Shown here piece after piece: positions 49,578 to 57,794 of a stretch of DNA of 64,000 nucleotides. Numbering within the stretch: position 1 is the first letter of the stretch; each line of letters begins with the position of its first letter. Source of the DNA: AC-49 sp963817035 (GTDB taxonomy: Bacteria > Actinomycetota > Thermoleophilia > Solirubrobacterales > Solirubrobacteraceae); contig CAWFMM010000004.1 of assembly GCA_963817035.1 (NCBI GenBank), positions 806,001 to 870,000 of the forward strand, in the 5' to 3' direction. The notes under the pieces were generated by a model. That model saw only the letters and a list, made by a program, of their open reading frames with translations, made no database searches and was not told the origin of the DNA. A program made the translations under genes and the position numbers.

Positions 49578-50816
49578 ATGACCGTGGATATCCGCATCAC
49601 CGAGCTCGACGGCAAGACCTTCCCATCGGCCGAGGTGACGCAGTGTCCGTACCCGGCCTACAAGGCGCTCCAGACCCAGGCGCCGGTCTATCAGGCCCCC
49701 GGCGGCGAGTACGTCATCACCCGCCACGCCGACATTGCGCGCCTGACCCGCGACACCGAGGTGCTCTCCAGCAATCACTCGGTCATGGAGGACGGCTGGA
49801 TGCTTCCGGCCAAGGTCGAGGACCACTTCTCGACCGAGCGGGTATGGGGGATCGTGAACAGCGATCCGCCGGAGCACACGCTCAAGCGCAAGATCGCCTT
49901 TGAGATGTTCAAGCCGGGGCGGCTGCGCGAGCGCGAGTCGGTCGTCCGCGCGTTCGCCGACGAGCTGATCGACGAGTTCATCGAGCGCGGGGAATGCGAG
50001 TTCGTCAGCGAGTTCGCCGACCTGCTGCCGGCCAAGGTGATCCTGACCCTGTTCGGGCTGCCGCTCGATCATCTCGATCGGGCGCTCGCGTGGGGCGGCT
50101 ACGAGGGCTTCGGGACGCGCTTTGCCGCCCACGACCATCAGGCCGCGGCGCGCGCCAGCATCCTCGACCTGGGCGGGTTCCTGCGCGACGAGATCCTCCT
50201 TCGCGTCGACAACCCGGGCGACGACGATCTCTCGATCCATGTTCAGCGCCACATCGAGGCCTACGGCGAGCTCAAGCTGCCCGACCTGATCGCCGAGGCG
50301 TCGAACCTGTTCATCGGCGGCATCATCACGACGACCCACCTGATCTCGAGCATGATGAAGCTGTTCATCGAGCACCCCGACCAGCAGGCCAAGGCGGCGG
50401 CGGGAGGCTCCGCGCTCAAGCGCGCGGTCGAGGAGACGCTGCGGATCGAGTCCCCGGTCCAGATGGGCCCGCGCCTGGCGCTGAAGGACCTCGAGGTCGA
50501 CGGCGTCGAGATCCCCGCCGGCTCGATCCTGCTGATGGTCTGGGGCGCGGCCAACCGCGACGAGTCGACGTTCACCGACCCCGAGGAGTTCGATGTCGAG
50601 CGCGAGAACGTCAAGAACCACATGGCGTTCGGCAACGGCCCGCACTTCTGCCTGGGCGCTCCGCTGGGCCGCATGGAGGCGGTGACCGCGTTCGAATGCC
50701 TCTTCGCCCGGCTGTCGAACCTGAGGTTCGCCCCCGGCAAGAACGACTTCCTCAACCAGGAGGCCGTGATCTTCCGCGGCCCCGATCGCCTGTTCATCGA
50801 GTTCGACGCGGCCTGA
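49578..50816 (+). CDS. Cytochrome P450 with atypical I-helix
   Basis: A 412-residue P450 closely related to the one at 21099 (KRKIAFEMFKPGRLR, ERGECEFVSEFADLLPAK, FGNGPHFCLGAPLGRM). The heme Cys is in that last segment near residue 349. The I-helix reads NLFIGGIITTTHLISS near residue 242, again lacking the acid. ATG 49578 is preferred; ATG 49566 is in frame four codons earlier. Transcribed divergently from an SDR, with a palindrome between. Confidence 0.93.
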   Translation: MTVDIRITELDGKTFPSAEVTQCPYPAYKALQTQAPVYQAPGGEYVITRHADIARLTRDTEVLSSNHSVMEDGWMLPAKVEDHFSTERVWGIVNSDPPEHTLKRKIAFEMFKPGRLRERESVVRAFADELIDEFIERGECEFVSEFADLLPAKVILTLFGLPLDHLDRALAWGGYEGFGTRFAAHDHQAAARASILDLGGFLRDEILLRVDNPGDDDLSIHVQRHIEAYGELKLPDLIAEASNLFIGGIITTTHLISSMMKLFIEHPDQQAKAAAGGSALKRAVEETLRIESPVQMGPRLALKDLEVDGVEIPAGSILLMVWGAANRDESTFTDPEEFDVERENVKNHMAFGNGPHFCLGAPLGRMEAVTAFECLFARLSNLRFAPGKNDFLNQEAVIFRGPDRLFIEFDAA

Positions 50817-50865
50817 GGGGCCGCGTCCGAGCGGGCGGGCCCGGCTTTCGCAGCCCGCGCCTCAG
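50813..50865. terminator. Bidirectional terminator candidate between convergent genes
   Basis: CTGAGG (50813) and CCTCAG (50860) form outer arms that include both stop codons, and GCGGGC (50831) pairs with GCCCGC (50853) inside. A palindromic hairpin at the junction of convergent P450 and carboxylase genes. No T-run is present. Confidence 0.45.
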
Positions 50866-52427
50866 CAGCCGGTGGGCGACACGTGGGGCCGCGAGCCCCA
50901 CGCAAAATCAATCCCACTCGCGATGACCTCGCGTGTCTCGCGCGGGTCGATGACGTCGTCGAGGATGATGTTCGCGGCGGCCTCCCACGGCTGGGACTCG
51001 GCGGCCCACTCGGCCTCGAGCTCGGCGACCAGCGCGTCGCGGGCGGCGTCGCCCTCCTCGACCGCGAGCTTGTCCAGGCGCTTGCGGTAGACCGTGCGCA
51101 CGCCGGTGTCGGGGGCCATGAAGCCCATCTCGGCCGTCGGCCACGCGACGAGCAGATCGGGATTCACCGGGCGCCCGCCCAACGCGATGTGGCCACCGCC
51201 GTACGCCTTGCGCAGGATGACCGCGATCTTCGGCACGCCGGCGTTGGCGATCGCGGTGACGATGTGCTCGTAGGAGGCGAGGATGCCGTTCTTCTCGGCG
51301 TCGGTGCCGACCATCAGCCCCGGAACGTCCTGCAGGAACACCAGCGGCACGTTGAACGTGTCGCACAGGCGCACGAACTCGAGCTCCTTGGCCAGCGCGG
51401 GCACGTCGAGAACCCCGGCGCGTTGCATCGGCTGGCTGGCGATCATGCCGACCGGCCGGCCTTCGATCCGGGCGAACGCGGTGATCAGCGAGCGCCCGTA
51501 GCGTTCGCCCCACGGGAACAGCGAGTCGGCGTCGACGATCGCGTCGAGCATCTTGCGCATGTCGTACGCGCGGCGCGAGGTCGCGGGCAGAATGGTCAGC
51601 AGGTCCTCGGCCGGGCGGGACGGCTCGGCGGGCGCCGTGACGGGAGCGGGCAACGCGGCCGAGTCGGGCAGGTAGCTGAGGAAGCGGCGCATCGCGTCGA
51701 ATGCCTCGGCCTCGGCGTCGACGACCATGTGCGCGCGGCCGCTTGTCTCGTGGGCGATCTTCGGGCCGCCGAGCTCGTCGTTGGTCAGGTCCTCGCCGAT
51801 CGCGCCCTTGACAACCGGCGGTCCCGACAACGCGATCGCGCTGGTACGCGTCATGACGACGAGATCCGAGGTGGCGCAGTGCAGCGCGGCGTCGCCGAAG
51901 CTCGGCCCCAGCGCGGCGGTCACGCGCGGGATCGCCGGGCAGCCGTCGGGCGACTCGAGAAACGTCGTGAAGTCGAACGGGACCCCGGCGAAGCGCCAGC
52001 CGAGCAGGTCGGGCAGGCGCCCGCCATCGTTGTCGGACAGGAAGACGAGCGGCATGCCGCGGCGCCCGGCCCACTCCGCGACGCGGTTCTGCTTGCGCAT
52101 GTTGACCGGCGCGGTCGTACCGGCGAGCACGGTCGGGTCGATGGCCACCAGGCACACCTTGCGCCCGTCCACGCGGGCGACGCCGGTGATGATCGCGTCG
52201 GCCGGCGACGGCTCGGCGCGGCGGTTCTCCGGTAGCGCAAGCAGCCCCATCTCGCGCCAGCTTCCGGGGTCGACGAACTGCTCGATGCGCTCGCGCGCGG
52301 TCAGGCGCCCGGACTCGTGGTGGCGGGCGATGCGCTCGGGGCCGCCCATCGCCAGCGCGGCGGCCCGGCGCTCGGCGAGCTCCGCGACGCGGTCGGCGAC
52401 GGTCGGCTCGTGCGAGGTCTCGGTCAT
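50862..52427 (-). CDS. Acyl-CoA carboxylase carboxyltransferase (beta) subunit
   Basis: A 521-residue biotin-dependent carboxyltransferase of the propionyl-/acetyl-/methylcrotonyl-CoA carboxylase beta family. N-terminal GRLTARERIEQFVDPGSW, LSDNDGGRLPD near 135, VVMTRTSAIALSGPPVVKGAIGE near 190, GHMVVD-like HMVVDAEAEAF, and C-terminal VFLQDVPGLMVGTDAEKNG near 350 and KIAVILRKAYGGGHIALGG near 385 are all present. ATG 52427 overlaps the TetR stop. No alpha (biotin carboxylase) gene is in the window, so it must share one encoded elsewhere. Confidence 0.92.
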   Translation of the reverse strand: MTETSHEPTVADRVAELAERRAAALAMGGPERIARHHESGRLTARERIEQFVDPGSWREMGLLALPENRRAEPSPADAIITGVARVDGRKVCLVAIDPTVLAGTTAPVNMRKQNRVAEWAGRRGMPLVFLSDNDGGRLPDLLGWRFAGVPFDFTTFLESPDGCPAIPRVTAALGPSFGDAALHCATSDLVVMTRTSAIALSGPPVVKGAIGEDLTNDELGGPKIAHETSGRAHMVVDAEAEAFDAMRRFLSYLPDSAALPAPVTAPAEPSRPAEDLLTILPATSRRAYDMRKMLDAIVDADSLFPWGERYGRSLITAFARIEGRPVGMIASQPMQRAGVLDVPALAKELEFVRLCDTFNVPLVFLQDVPGLMVGTDAEKNGILASYEHIVTAIANAGVPKIAVILRKAYGGGHIALGGRPVNPDLLVAWPTAEMGFMAPDTGVRTVYRKRLDKLAVEEGDAARDALVAELEAEWAAESQPWEAAANIILDDVIDPRETREVIASGIDFAWGSRPHVSPTGC

Positions 52428-53080
52428 GCGCCCACGCCGCCGATCACGCCGCGCAGCACGAAGCGGCTGCACACGTCGGCGATCGTCTCGCGGCTCGCGC
52501 GGCCGTTGGGGCGATACCAGCGATAGGTCCAGATGACCGTCGCGAAGACGCAGTTGCGTAGCAGCCGGGCGTCGAGCTCCGCGTCGGCGGCGCCCGCGGC
52601 CTGGGCCTCCTCGATCAGCTCGGTGACGTGCATCTCGTGCTTGCGGCGCTCCTCGATGATCTCGGCGAGGCGGTCGTCGCCGAGGCGGTCGAAGTCGTGG
52701 TAGTAGACCGAGATCTGCTCGAAGTGGGCGAGGTTGTAGGCGACCTGGCTGCGCACGTAGAGATCGAGGCGGCCGAGCGCGTCGATGTCGGTGCGGGCGG
52801 CCACGTCCTCGAGGATCACGTCGACGTCCCGATGGACCTGCTCGAGCACGCGGAAGAGCAGATCCTCCTTGGTGTCGATGTAGTGGTAGATCGAGCCCTT
52901 GAGGATTCCGACCTCGTCGGCGATGTCCTGGACCGTCGCCTCGGAGTAGCCGTGCTGGAAGAAGACCTTGACCGCCGCACCGAGGACCTCGTCATCGCGC
53001 CGGCGGCGCTTGCGCGCCGGGGCGGGGCCGGTCGCGGTGGTCGTCTTGCGCGATCGCGAGGCGCGCTTCTCAACGGGCAC
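52424..53080 (-). CDS. TetR-family transcriptional regulator
   Basis: A 218-residue TetR regulator with a basic N-terminal tail, the HTH segment DEVLGAAVKVFFQHGYSEATVQDIADEVG followed by KGSIYHYIDTKEDLLFRVLE (residues about 30-78), and a helical ligand-binding domain. It lies between the carboxylase gene (ATGA overlap) and the enoyl-CoA hydratase (11-base overlap), so it is part of the operon it probably controls. Its sequence resembles FadR/KstR-type TetR regulators of CoA-thioester catabolism in actinomycetes. Acyl-CoA is a likely effector. Candidate sites: 49549 and 53879. Confidence 0.92.
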   Translation of the reverse strand: MPVEKRASRSRKTTTATGPAPARKRRRRDDEVLGAAVKVFFQHGYSEATVQDIADEVGILKGSIYHYIDTKEDLLFRVLEQVHRDVDVILEDVAARTDIDALGRLDLYVRSQVAYNLAHFEQISVYYHDFDRLGDDRLAEIIEERRKHEMHVTELIEEAQAAGAADAELDARLLRNCVFATVIWTYRWYRPNGRASRETIADVCSRFVLRGVIGGVGA

Positions 53081-53849
53081 GGGGGCCCTCGGCGAAGACT
53101 GCGGGCCGACGCTCGGTGAACGCCGCGATACCCTCGGCGAAGTCGTCGGAGCCCTGGAGCAGGGCGATCGCCTCGGCCGCGTACGCGTAGCCCTCCTCGG
53201 AGCCCCGGTCGAGCAGCTCCTTGCCGACCGACAGCGCCAGCGGCGAGCGCGTGGCGATCGTCTCGGCGAGGCGCTGGGCCTCGGCGAGGTGCTCGCCCTC
53301 GGGCACGACGATGTTGACCAGGCCGGCGAGCCGCGCCTCGACGGCCGACAGCGGCAGCCCCGTCATGACCATGTACTTCATCCAATGCGCGTTGACGTTT
53401 GCGCGCCCACGCACGACGCCGATACCCGGGACGAGCCCGACCGAGGCTTCGGGCGTGCTGAACTTCGCGGTCTCGTCGGCGACGACGATGTCGCAGACCA
53501 TCGTCAGCTCGCAGCCTCCGCCGGCCGCGTGGCCGTGGACGGCGGCGATCGTCGGCTTGGGCAGGCGCTCGACGCGGCGGTAGGCCCTCACCGCCTCGCG
53601 CATGTACGTCCGGCGATCGGAGACGCCGCCGATATCACCGAAGTCGACGATGTCACCGCCGACCGAGAACGCCCGTCCGGCGCCCTTGAACACCACCACG
53701 CGGATCGCCGGATCGCGCTCGATGGCGTCCATCGCATCGCACAACTCGGCCCAGAACGAACGCGGCATCGCGTTGAGCTGGTCCGGCCGATTCAGGGTGC
53801 ACCACGCGACGGCATCCTCTTGGCGCAGATCGAGCATCGTCGGAACCAT
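53070..53849 (-). CDS. Enoyl-CoA hydratase/isomerase (crotonase family)
   Basis: A 259-residue crotonase. Catalytic features: oxyanion-loop GAGRAFSVGGDIVDF near residue 55, Glu in HAAGGGCELTMVCD near 107, and Glu in FSTPEASVGLVPGIG near 130, matching the two catalytic acids of enoyl-CoA hydratase. ATG 53849 is preferred over GTG 53867; ATG 53837 is also possible. First gene of the hydratase-TetR-carboxylase operon, divergent from the acyl-CoA dehydrogenase at 53905 across a short inverted repeat. A beta-oxidation step. Confidence 0.92.
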   Translation of the reverse strand: MVPTMLDLRQEDAVAWCTLNRPDQLNAMPRSFWAELCDAMDAIERDPAIRVVVFKGAGRAFSVGGDIVDFGDIGGVSDRRTYMREAVRAYRRVERLPKPTIAAVHGHAAGGGCELTMVCDIVVADETAKFSTPEASVGLVPGIGVVRGRANVNAHWMKYMVMTGLPLSAVEARLAGLVNIVVPEGEHLAEAQRLAETIATRSPLALSVGKELLDRGSEEGYAYAAEAIALLQGSDDFAEGIAAFTERRPAVFAEGPRAR

Positions 53850-53878
53850 AGCGCCAAACAGGCACATTGCCCACCAAT

Positions 53879-53898
53879 CGGAAGGTTGATAACTTCCG
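53879..53898. promoter_or_regulatory. CGGAAG/CTTCCG inverted repeat in a divergent promoter
   Basis: CGGAAG-GTTGATAA-CTTCCG has perfect 6-bp arms and an 8-bp spacer and lies between the divergent enoyl-CoA hydratase and acyl-CoA dehydrogenase genes. The stem is AT-rich only in its centre. Candidate operator for the adjacent TetR regulator. Confidence 0.5.
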
Positions 53899-53904
53899 GC
53901 TCCT

Positions 53905-55068
53905 ATGGACTTTCAGCCGACTGATGAGATGCGCCTGTTCGCCGATACGGTGCGCGATTGGGTCAACAACGAAGCGCCGAAGGCATACGCGCGCGAGCTG
54001 GAGCTTCACGAGGAGGACTACCCGTTCGAGTTGTGGGACAAGATGAGCACGGCGGGCTTTCACGCGATCTCGGTCGACGAGGCCTACGGCGGCCAGGGCG
54101 GCGACATCTACATGCAGGTCCAGCTCGCCCGTGGGCTCGCCCGTTCGCTGGCCGGCCTGTCGTGGGTGTGGGCGCTGACGTCGTTCGCCGGCGGGAAGTC
54201 GATCGGCATCTACGGGACCGATGAGCAGAAGGAGCGCTTCCTGCCGGCGATCGCGCGTGGCGAGCTGCGCTTCTCGATCGGCTTCTCCGAGCCGGGCGGT
54301 GGTACCGATGTCCTCGGCGCGTTGCGGACGTTTGCCAAGAAGGTCGATGGTGGGTGGCAGCTCAACGGCAACAAGACGTGGTGTACCTCCGCTCAGGTCG
54401 CCGACTATATCCTTCTGTTGGCCCGCACCGACCGTGACGTGGAGAAGAACCATCAGGGCGTGTCGCTGTTCCTGCTGCCGACCAACGCCGAGGGGGTCAT
54501 GATCACGCCGATCCCGAAGCTCGGGATGCGCTCGATCGGCTCGTGCGACGTCGGCCTGGACGACGTCTTCGTGCCCGACGATCTGCTGCTCGGCGAGCCG
54601 GGGAACGCGTGGCGGATGCTGCTGCCGACCCTCAACAACGAGCGCACGCTGGTCTCCGCGTTCTGCCTGGGGATCCTCGACGGGATCGTCGAGGACGCGC
54701 TGGAGTACATGATGCAGCGGACCGCGTTCGGCAAGCCGATCGGCCAGTTCCAGATACTCCAGCACTACATCGCCGACATCGCGATCAAGCGCAAGCAGGT
54801 CGAGCTGATGCTCTACGACGCTGCCTGGCGCCAGGCCAACGACATCCCCGCCCACATGGAGACGACGATGCTCAAGGTTGCCGCCTCCGACGCGGCGGTC
54901 AGCGCCGCCGATACCGGGATCCAGATCCTCGGTGGCATGGGCTACTCGGCCGAGACGGACATGCAGCGCTACTGGCGCGATGCCCGTTTATGGCAGATCG
55001 GGCCGATCACCAACGAGATGGCGCGCAACGTGATCGCCGAGCAGCTCGGACTACCGCGGTCGTTCTGA
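53905..55068 (+). CDS. Acyl-CoA dehydrogenase
   Basis: A 387-residue acyl-CoA dehydrogenase. Motifs: AISVDEAYGGQGGD near residue 53, FSIGFSEPGGGTDV near 123, QLNGNKTWCTSAQVAD near 152, QRTAFGKPIGQFQILQH near 272, and GGMGYSAETDMQRYWRD near 347 with the probable catalytic Glu. It shares the LPRSF end and QRYWRD motif with the enzyme at 35709. Divergent from the enoyl-CoA hydratase, whose step would follow it. The convergent ligase gene starts nine bases after its end. Confidence 0.93.
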   Translation: MDFQPTDEMRLFADTVRDWVNNEAPKAYARELELHEEDYPFELWDKMSTAGFHAISVDEAYGGQGGDIYMQVQLARGLARSLAGLSWVWALTSFAGGKSIGIYGTDEQKERFLPAIARGELRFSIGFSEPGGGTDVLGALRTFAKKVDGGWQLNGNKTWCTSAQVADYILLLARTDRDVEKNHQGVSLFLLPTNAEGVMITPIPKLGMRSIGSCDVGLDDVFVPDDLLLGEPGNAWRMLLPTLNNERTLVSAFCLGILDGIVEDALEYMMQRTAFGKPIGQFQILQHYIADIAIKRKQVELMLYDAAWRQANDIPAHMETTMLKVAASDAAVSAADTGIQILGGMGYSAETDMQRYWRDARLWQIGPITNEMARNVIAEQLGLPRSF

Positions 55069-55077
55069 GCGCGAGGC

Positions 55078-56751
55078 TCAGCTCGAGCTCGTCGCCGGCG
55101 TCTTGACCGACGGCGCCTCGGTGATGCCGCGCTCCTCGAGCTCCTGAGCGATCCGCTCGCGCAGCTCGTACTTCTTGATCTTCGTCCCCGACATCGGCCA
55201 CTCGTCGATCAGGCGCACGTAGCGCGGGATCTTGTAGGAGGCGACCCGGCCGGCGCAGAAATCGATCAGCTCGTGCTCCTCGAGCGTCGTGCCCGGCTTG
55301 AGCTGGACGAACGCGGCCGGGACCTCGGTGTATTTCGAGTCCGGCGCCGCGACGACCTGGACGATGTCGATCGCGTCGTGGCCGGCGAGGAACGACTCGA
55401 TCTCGATCGCGGAGACGTTCTCGCCGCCGACCTTGAGCATGTCCTTGATCCGGCCCTGGTAGCTCAGGCGCCCGTCGTCGTCGATCAGCGCGAGGTCGCC
55501 GGACTTGAACCAGCCGTCCTGGAACGACGCTTCGGTCAGCTCGCGCTCCTTGTAGTAGCCGTCGAACAGGGCCTTGCCGCGGAACTGGAGCTCGCCGACC
55601 TCGTTGGCCTCGCGCAACTCGCCGGTCTCGGCGTCGGCGATCCGGATCTCCATGTCGGGCACCGCATGCCCGAGCGTGTGCATCCGCACCTCGTAGGAGT
55701 CGTCGGGCAGCGGCAGGGTCAGGTTCGACGAGCACTCGGTGGCCCCGAACGACGAGACCTCCGACGCGCCGGGCGTCGTCTTCTGCAGGTAGATGAGCCG
55801 CTCGGGGACGGCGATGTTCTGGATCAGGCGCAGCGCCGAGATGTCGGCGTCGGCGAACCCCGGGTGGTTGACGACGCCGAGCCAGATCGTCTCGAACGCC
55901 GGGTAGGCGACGGTGATCCGCTCGTTGACCAGCGTGTCGAGCGACTGGTCGGCGTCGAAGTGTCCCGCGTGGTAGAAGGTCCCGCCCGCCGACAGCGTCC
56001 CGAGCATCGGCACGAGGCCGCCGATGTGGAACATCGGCAGTGGGTTCCAGAAGCGATCCTCCTCGGTCAGGAAGAAACGCGTCTCGGCCACCGTCTGCCC
56101 GTGGCCGACGAGCGCTCCATGGCTGAGCAGGCAGCCCTTCGGGTTGGCCGTCGTGCCCGACGTGTACATCAGCAACGCGGTCTGGGTGCTCGTCACCTGC
56201 GCCTGGAGCTCGGCGATCTCGTCGTCGGTCACGCGTTCGGCCGCGGCGTCGAAGTCCTCGCGACCGAGGAAGCCGGGGCGGGGCGATCCGAAGTCGACGA
56301 TCTGGCGCAGCTGCGGCGCAGCGGAGAGGTTCAGCGCATTCGCGTCCTGCTCCCCGATCCCGGGCAGCACCTCGGCGAGCAGCGCGGGGAAGTCGACCGT
56401 GCCCTGGGGCCCAGGCGCGGTGACCAGCGTGCGGATGTCGGAGTGGGCGACGATCTGGCCCAGCTCGTGGGTGCGGAAGCGGCCGTTGATCGGAACGGTG
56501 ACCGCGCCGAGCTTCGCCGCGCCGAACAGTACGAGCAGGAAGTCCATGCTGTTGGGCATGAGGATCCCGACCTTGTCGCCGGGTCCGACGCCGAGCCCGC
56601 GCAGGCTGCGCGCGGTGCGGTTGGCGGCCGCCTGCAGCTCGGGGTAGGTCAGGCGCACGTCGGGCAGCACCAGCGCGTCGCGCGAGAAGCGCTGCGCGCC
56701 CGTGTCGATGAGCTCTCCGATGGTCCGTTCGTGTGCGGCTGGCGTGCCCAT
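55078..56751 (-). CDS. AMP-dependent acyl-CoA synthetase (ligase)
   Basis: A 557-residue ANL-superfamily enzyme that activates a carboxylic acid with ATP and CoA. Core motifs: A3 LLMYTSGTTANPKGCLLSH near residue 186, A5 SSFGATECSSN near 333, A7 GWFKSGDLALIDDDGRLSY near 416, A8 GRIKDMLKVGGENVSAIE near 434, and the A10 Lys in SGTKIKKYELRE near 530. It is next to, and convergent with, the acyl-CoA dehydrogenase, and divergent from the SDR at 56856. Medium- or long-chain or alicyclic acid specificity is not decidable by eye. Confidence 0.93.
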   Translation of the reverse strand: MGTPAAHERTIGELIDTGAQRFSRDALVLPDVRLTYPELQAAANRTARSLRGLGVGPGDKVGILMPNSMDFLLVLFGAAKLGAVTVPINGRFRTHELGQIVAHSDIRTLVTAPGPQGTVDFPALLAEVLPGIGEQDANALNLSAAPQLRQIVDFGSPRPGFLGREDFDAAAERVTDDEIAELQAQVTSTQTALLMYTSGTTANPKGCLLSHGALVGHGQTVAETRFFLTEEDRFWNPLPMFHIGGLVPMLGTLSAGGTFYHAGHFDADQSLDTLVNERITVAYPAFETIWLGVVNHPGFADADISALRLIQNIAVPERLIYLQKTTPGASEVSSFGATECSSNLTLPLPDDSYEVRMHTLGHAVPDMEIRIADAETGELREANEVGELQFRGKALFDGYYKERELTEASFQDGWFKSGDLALIDDDGRLSYQGRIKDMLKVGGENVSAIEIESFLAGHDAIDIVQVVAAPDSKYTEVPAAFVQLKPGTTLEEHELIDFCAGRVASYKIPRYVRLIDEWPMSGTKIKKYELRERIAQELEERGITEAPSVKTPATSSS

Positions 56752-56855
56752 GCTGCGACCCCTTGGTTGCTCTCCCCGGCGTCGTAGGATGCTACCGAGT
56801 AGATGTTTGGGCGTGTAGGCTCATGATCGTCCATCGGTAGAGCGAAGGGGCCGTG

Positions 56856-57632
56856 ATGTTGCTCGAAGACAGGGTCGTGTTGGTGACCGGCGGGGCCTCC
56901 GGGCTCGGCCTCGCCACCGCGGCGCTGTTCGTCGAGCATGGAGCGAAGGTCGTCATCACCGATGTGGTCGACGACGCCGGGCGGGCGGCCGCCGATTCGA
57001 TCGACGGCGACGCGACCTACGTCCATGCCGATGTGCGCTCCACCGCGGAGGTCACAGCGGCGGTCGCGCGGGCCGAGGAGGCCTACGGCCGGCTCGACGC
57101 CGTCGTCGCCAACGCGGGCGTGCTCGGGCGCTCGGCGTTCAGGCCGGTCGAGGAGGTCGCAGACGACGACTGGGCCGACGAGCTCGACATCAACCTCAGC
57201 GGCGTGATGCGGACCCTGCGCGCGGCGACGCCGGCGCTGCGCCGCGCCGGCGGCGGCGCGATGTCGGTGACGTCGTCGACGTCGGGTGTGTTCGCGACGG
57301 TGAACCGGCTGTCGTACACCGCGTCGAAGGGCGCGATCAACGCGATGGTCCGGGGCCTGGCCGCCGAGTTGGCGCCCGACGGGATCCGCGTCAACGCGAT
57401 GTGCGCGGGCGCGATGGCGACGAACATCCGCTCGAGTCTCGACCGCGAGCCGTCGGAGATCCACGTGCCGCTGCCCGACCCGACGCTCAAGGCGCGAATG
57501 CGCCGGCCCGATCGTGACGGCACCGCCGAGGCCGCCCGCGTGCACCTGTTCCTGTGCAGCGATCTGTCGGCCTACGTGTCGGGCGAATCGATCGTCGTCG
57601 ACGGCGGCTTCTCGATCTGGAACGGGACCTAG
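56856..57632 (+). CDS. SDR-family oxidoreductase
   Basis: A 258-residue classical SDR: VVLVTGGASGLGLATAALF, LDAVVANAGVLG near residue 83, Ser in VTSSTSGVF and Tyr-x3-Lys in YTASKGAINAM near 150, ending SGESIVVDGGFSIWNG. ATG 56856 with the upstream GAAGGGG is the likely start; GTG 56853 is one codon earlier. Divergent from the CoA ligase; followed after 162 bases by the amidohydrolase module. Confidence 0.92.
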   Translation: MLLEDRVVLVTGGASGLGLATAALFVEHGAKVVITDVVDDAGRAAADSIDGDATYVHADVRSTAEVTAAVARAEEAYGRLDAVVANAGVLGRSAFRPVEEVADDDWADELDINLSGVMRTLRAATPALRRAGGGAMSVTSSTSGVFATVNRLSYTASKGAINAMVRGLAAELAPDGIRVNAMCAGAMATNIRSSLDREPSEIHVPLPDPTLKARMRRPDRDGTAEAARVHLFLCSDLSAYVSGESIVVDGGFSIWNGT

Positions 57633-57794
57633 TGGCTCATCCTGCAAGTCCGCACCTGCTTGGATCGGCCGCTGATCACCGCCTGGCGGCGTCCTCGCTC
57701 GGTCATTTGGCAAAGCCAAACTCCCTCACTGCGTCCTTGCCGGGCGGCGCCAGCGACCGCCCACGCATGCACGGACTCACAGGATGAACCACTG
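57633..57794. other. 162-base intergenic region with a short hairpin
   Basis: No convincing ORF. TTTGGC-AAA-GCCAAA (57706-57720) forms a 6-bp perfect hairpin within a locally less GC-biased stretch (GGTCATTTGGCAAAG...). A tiny frame ATG-AAC-CAC-TGA overlaps the next gene's ATG at 57795 (TGATG) but lacks a ribosome binding site. It may be a promoter region or a small interspersed repeat. Confidence 0.4.
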
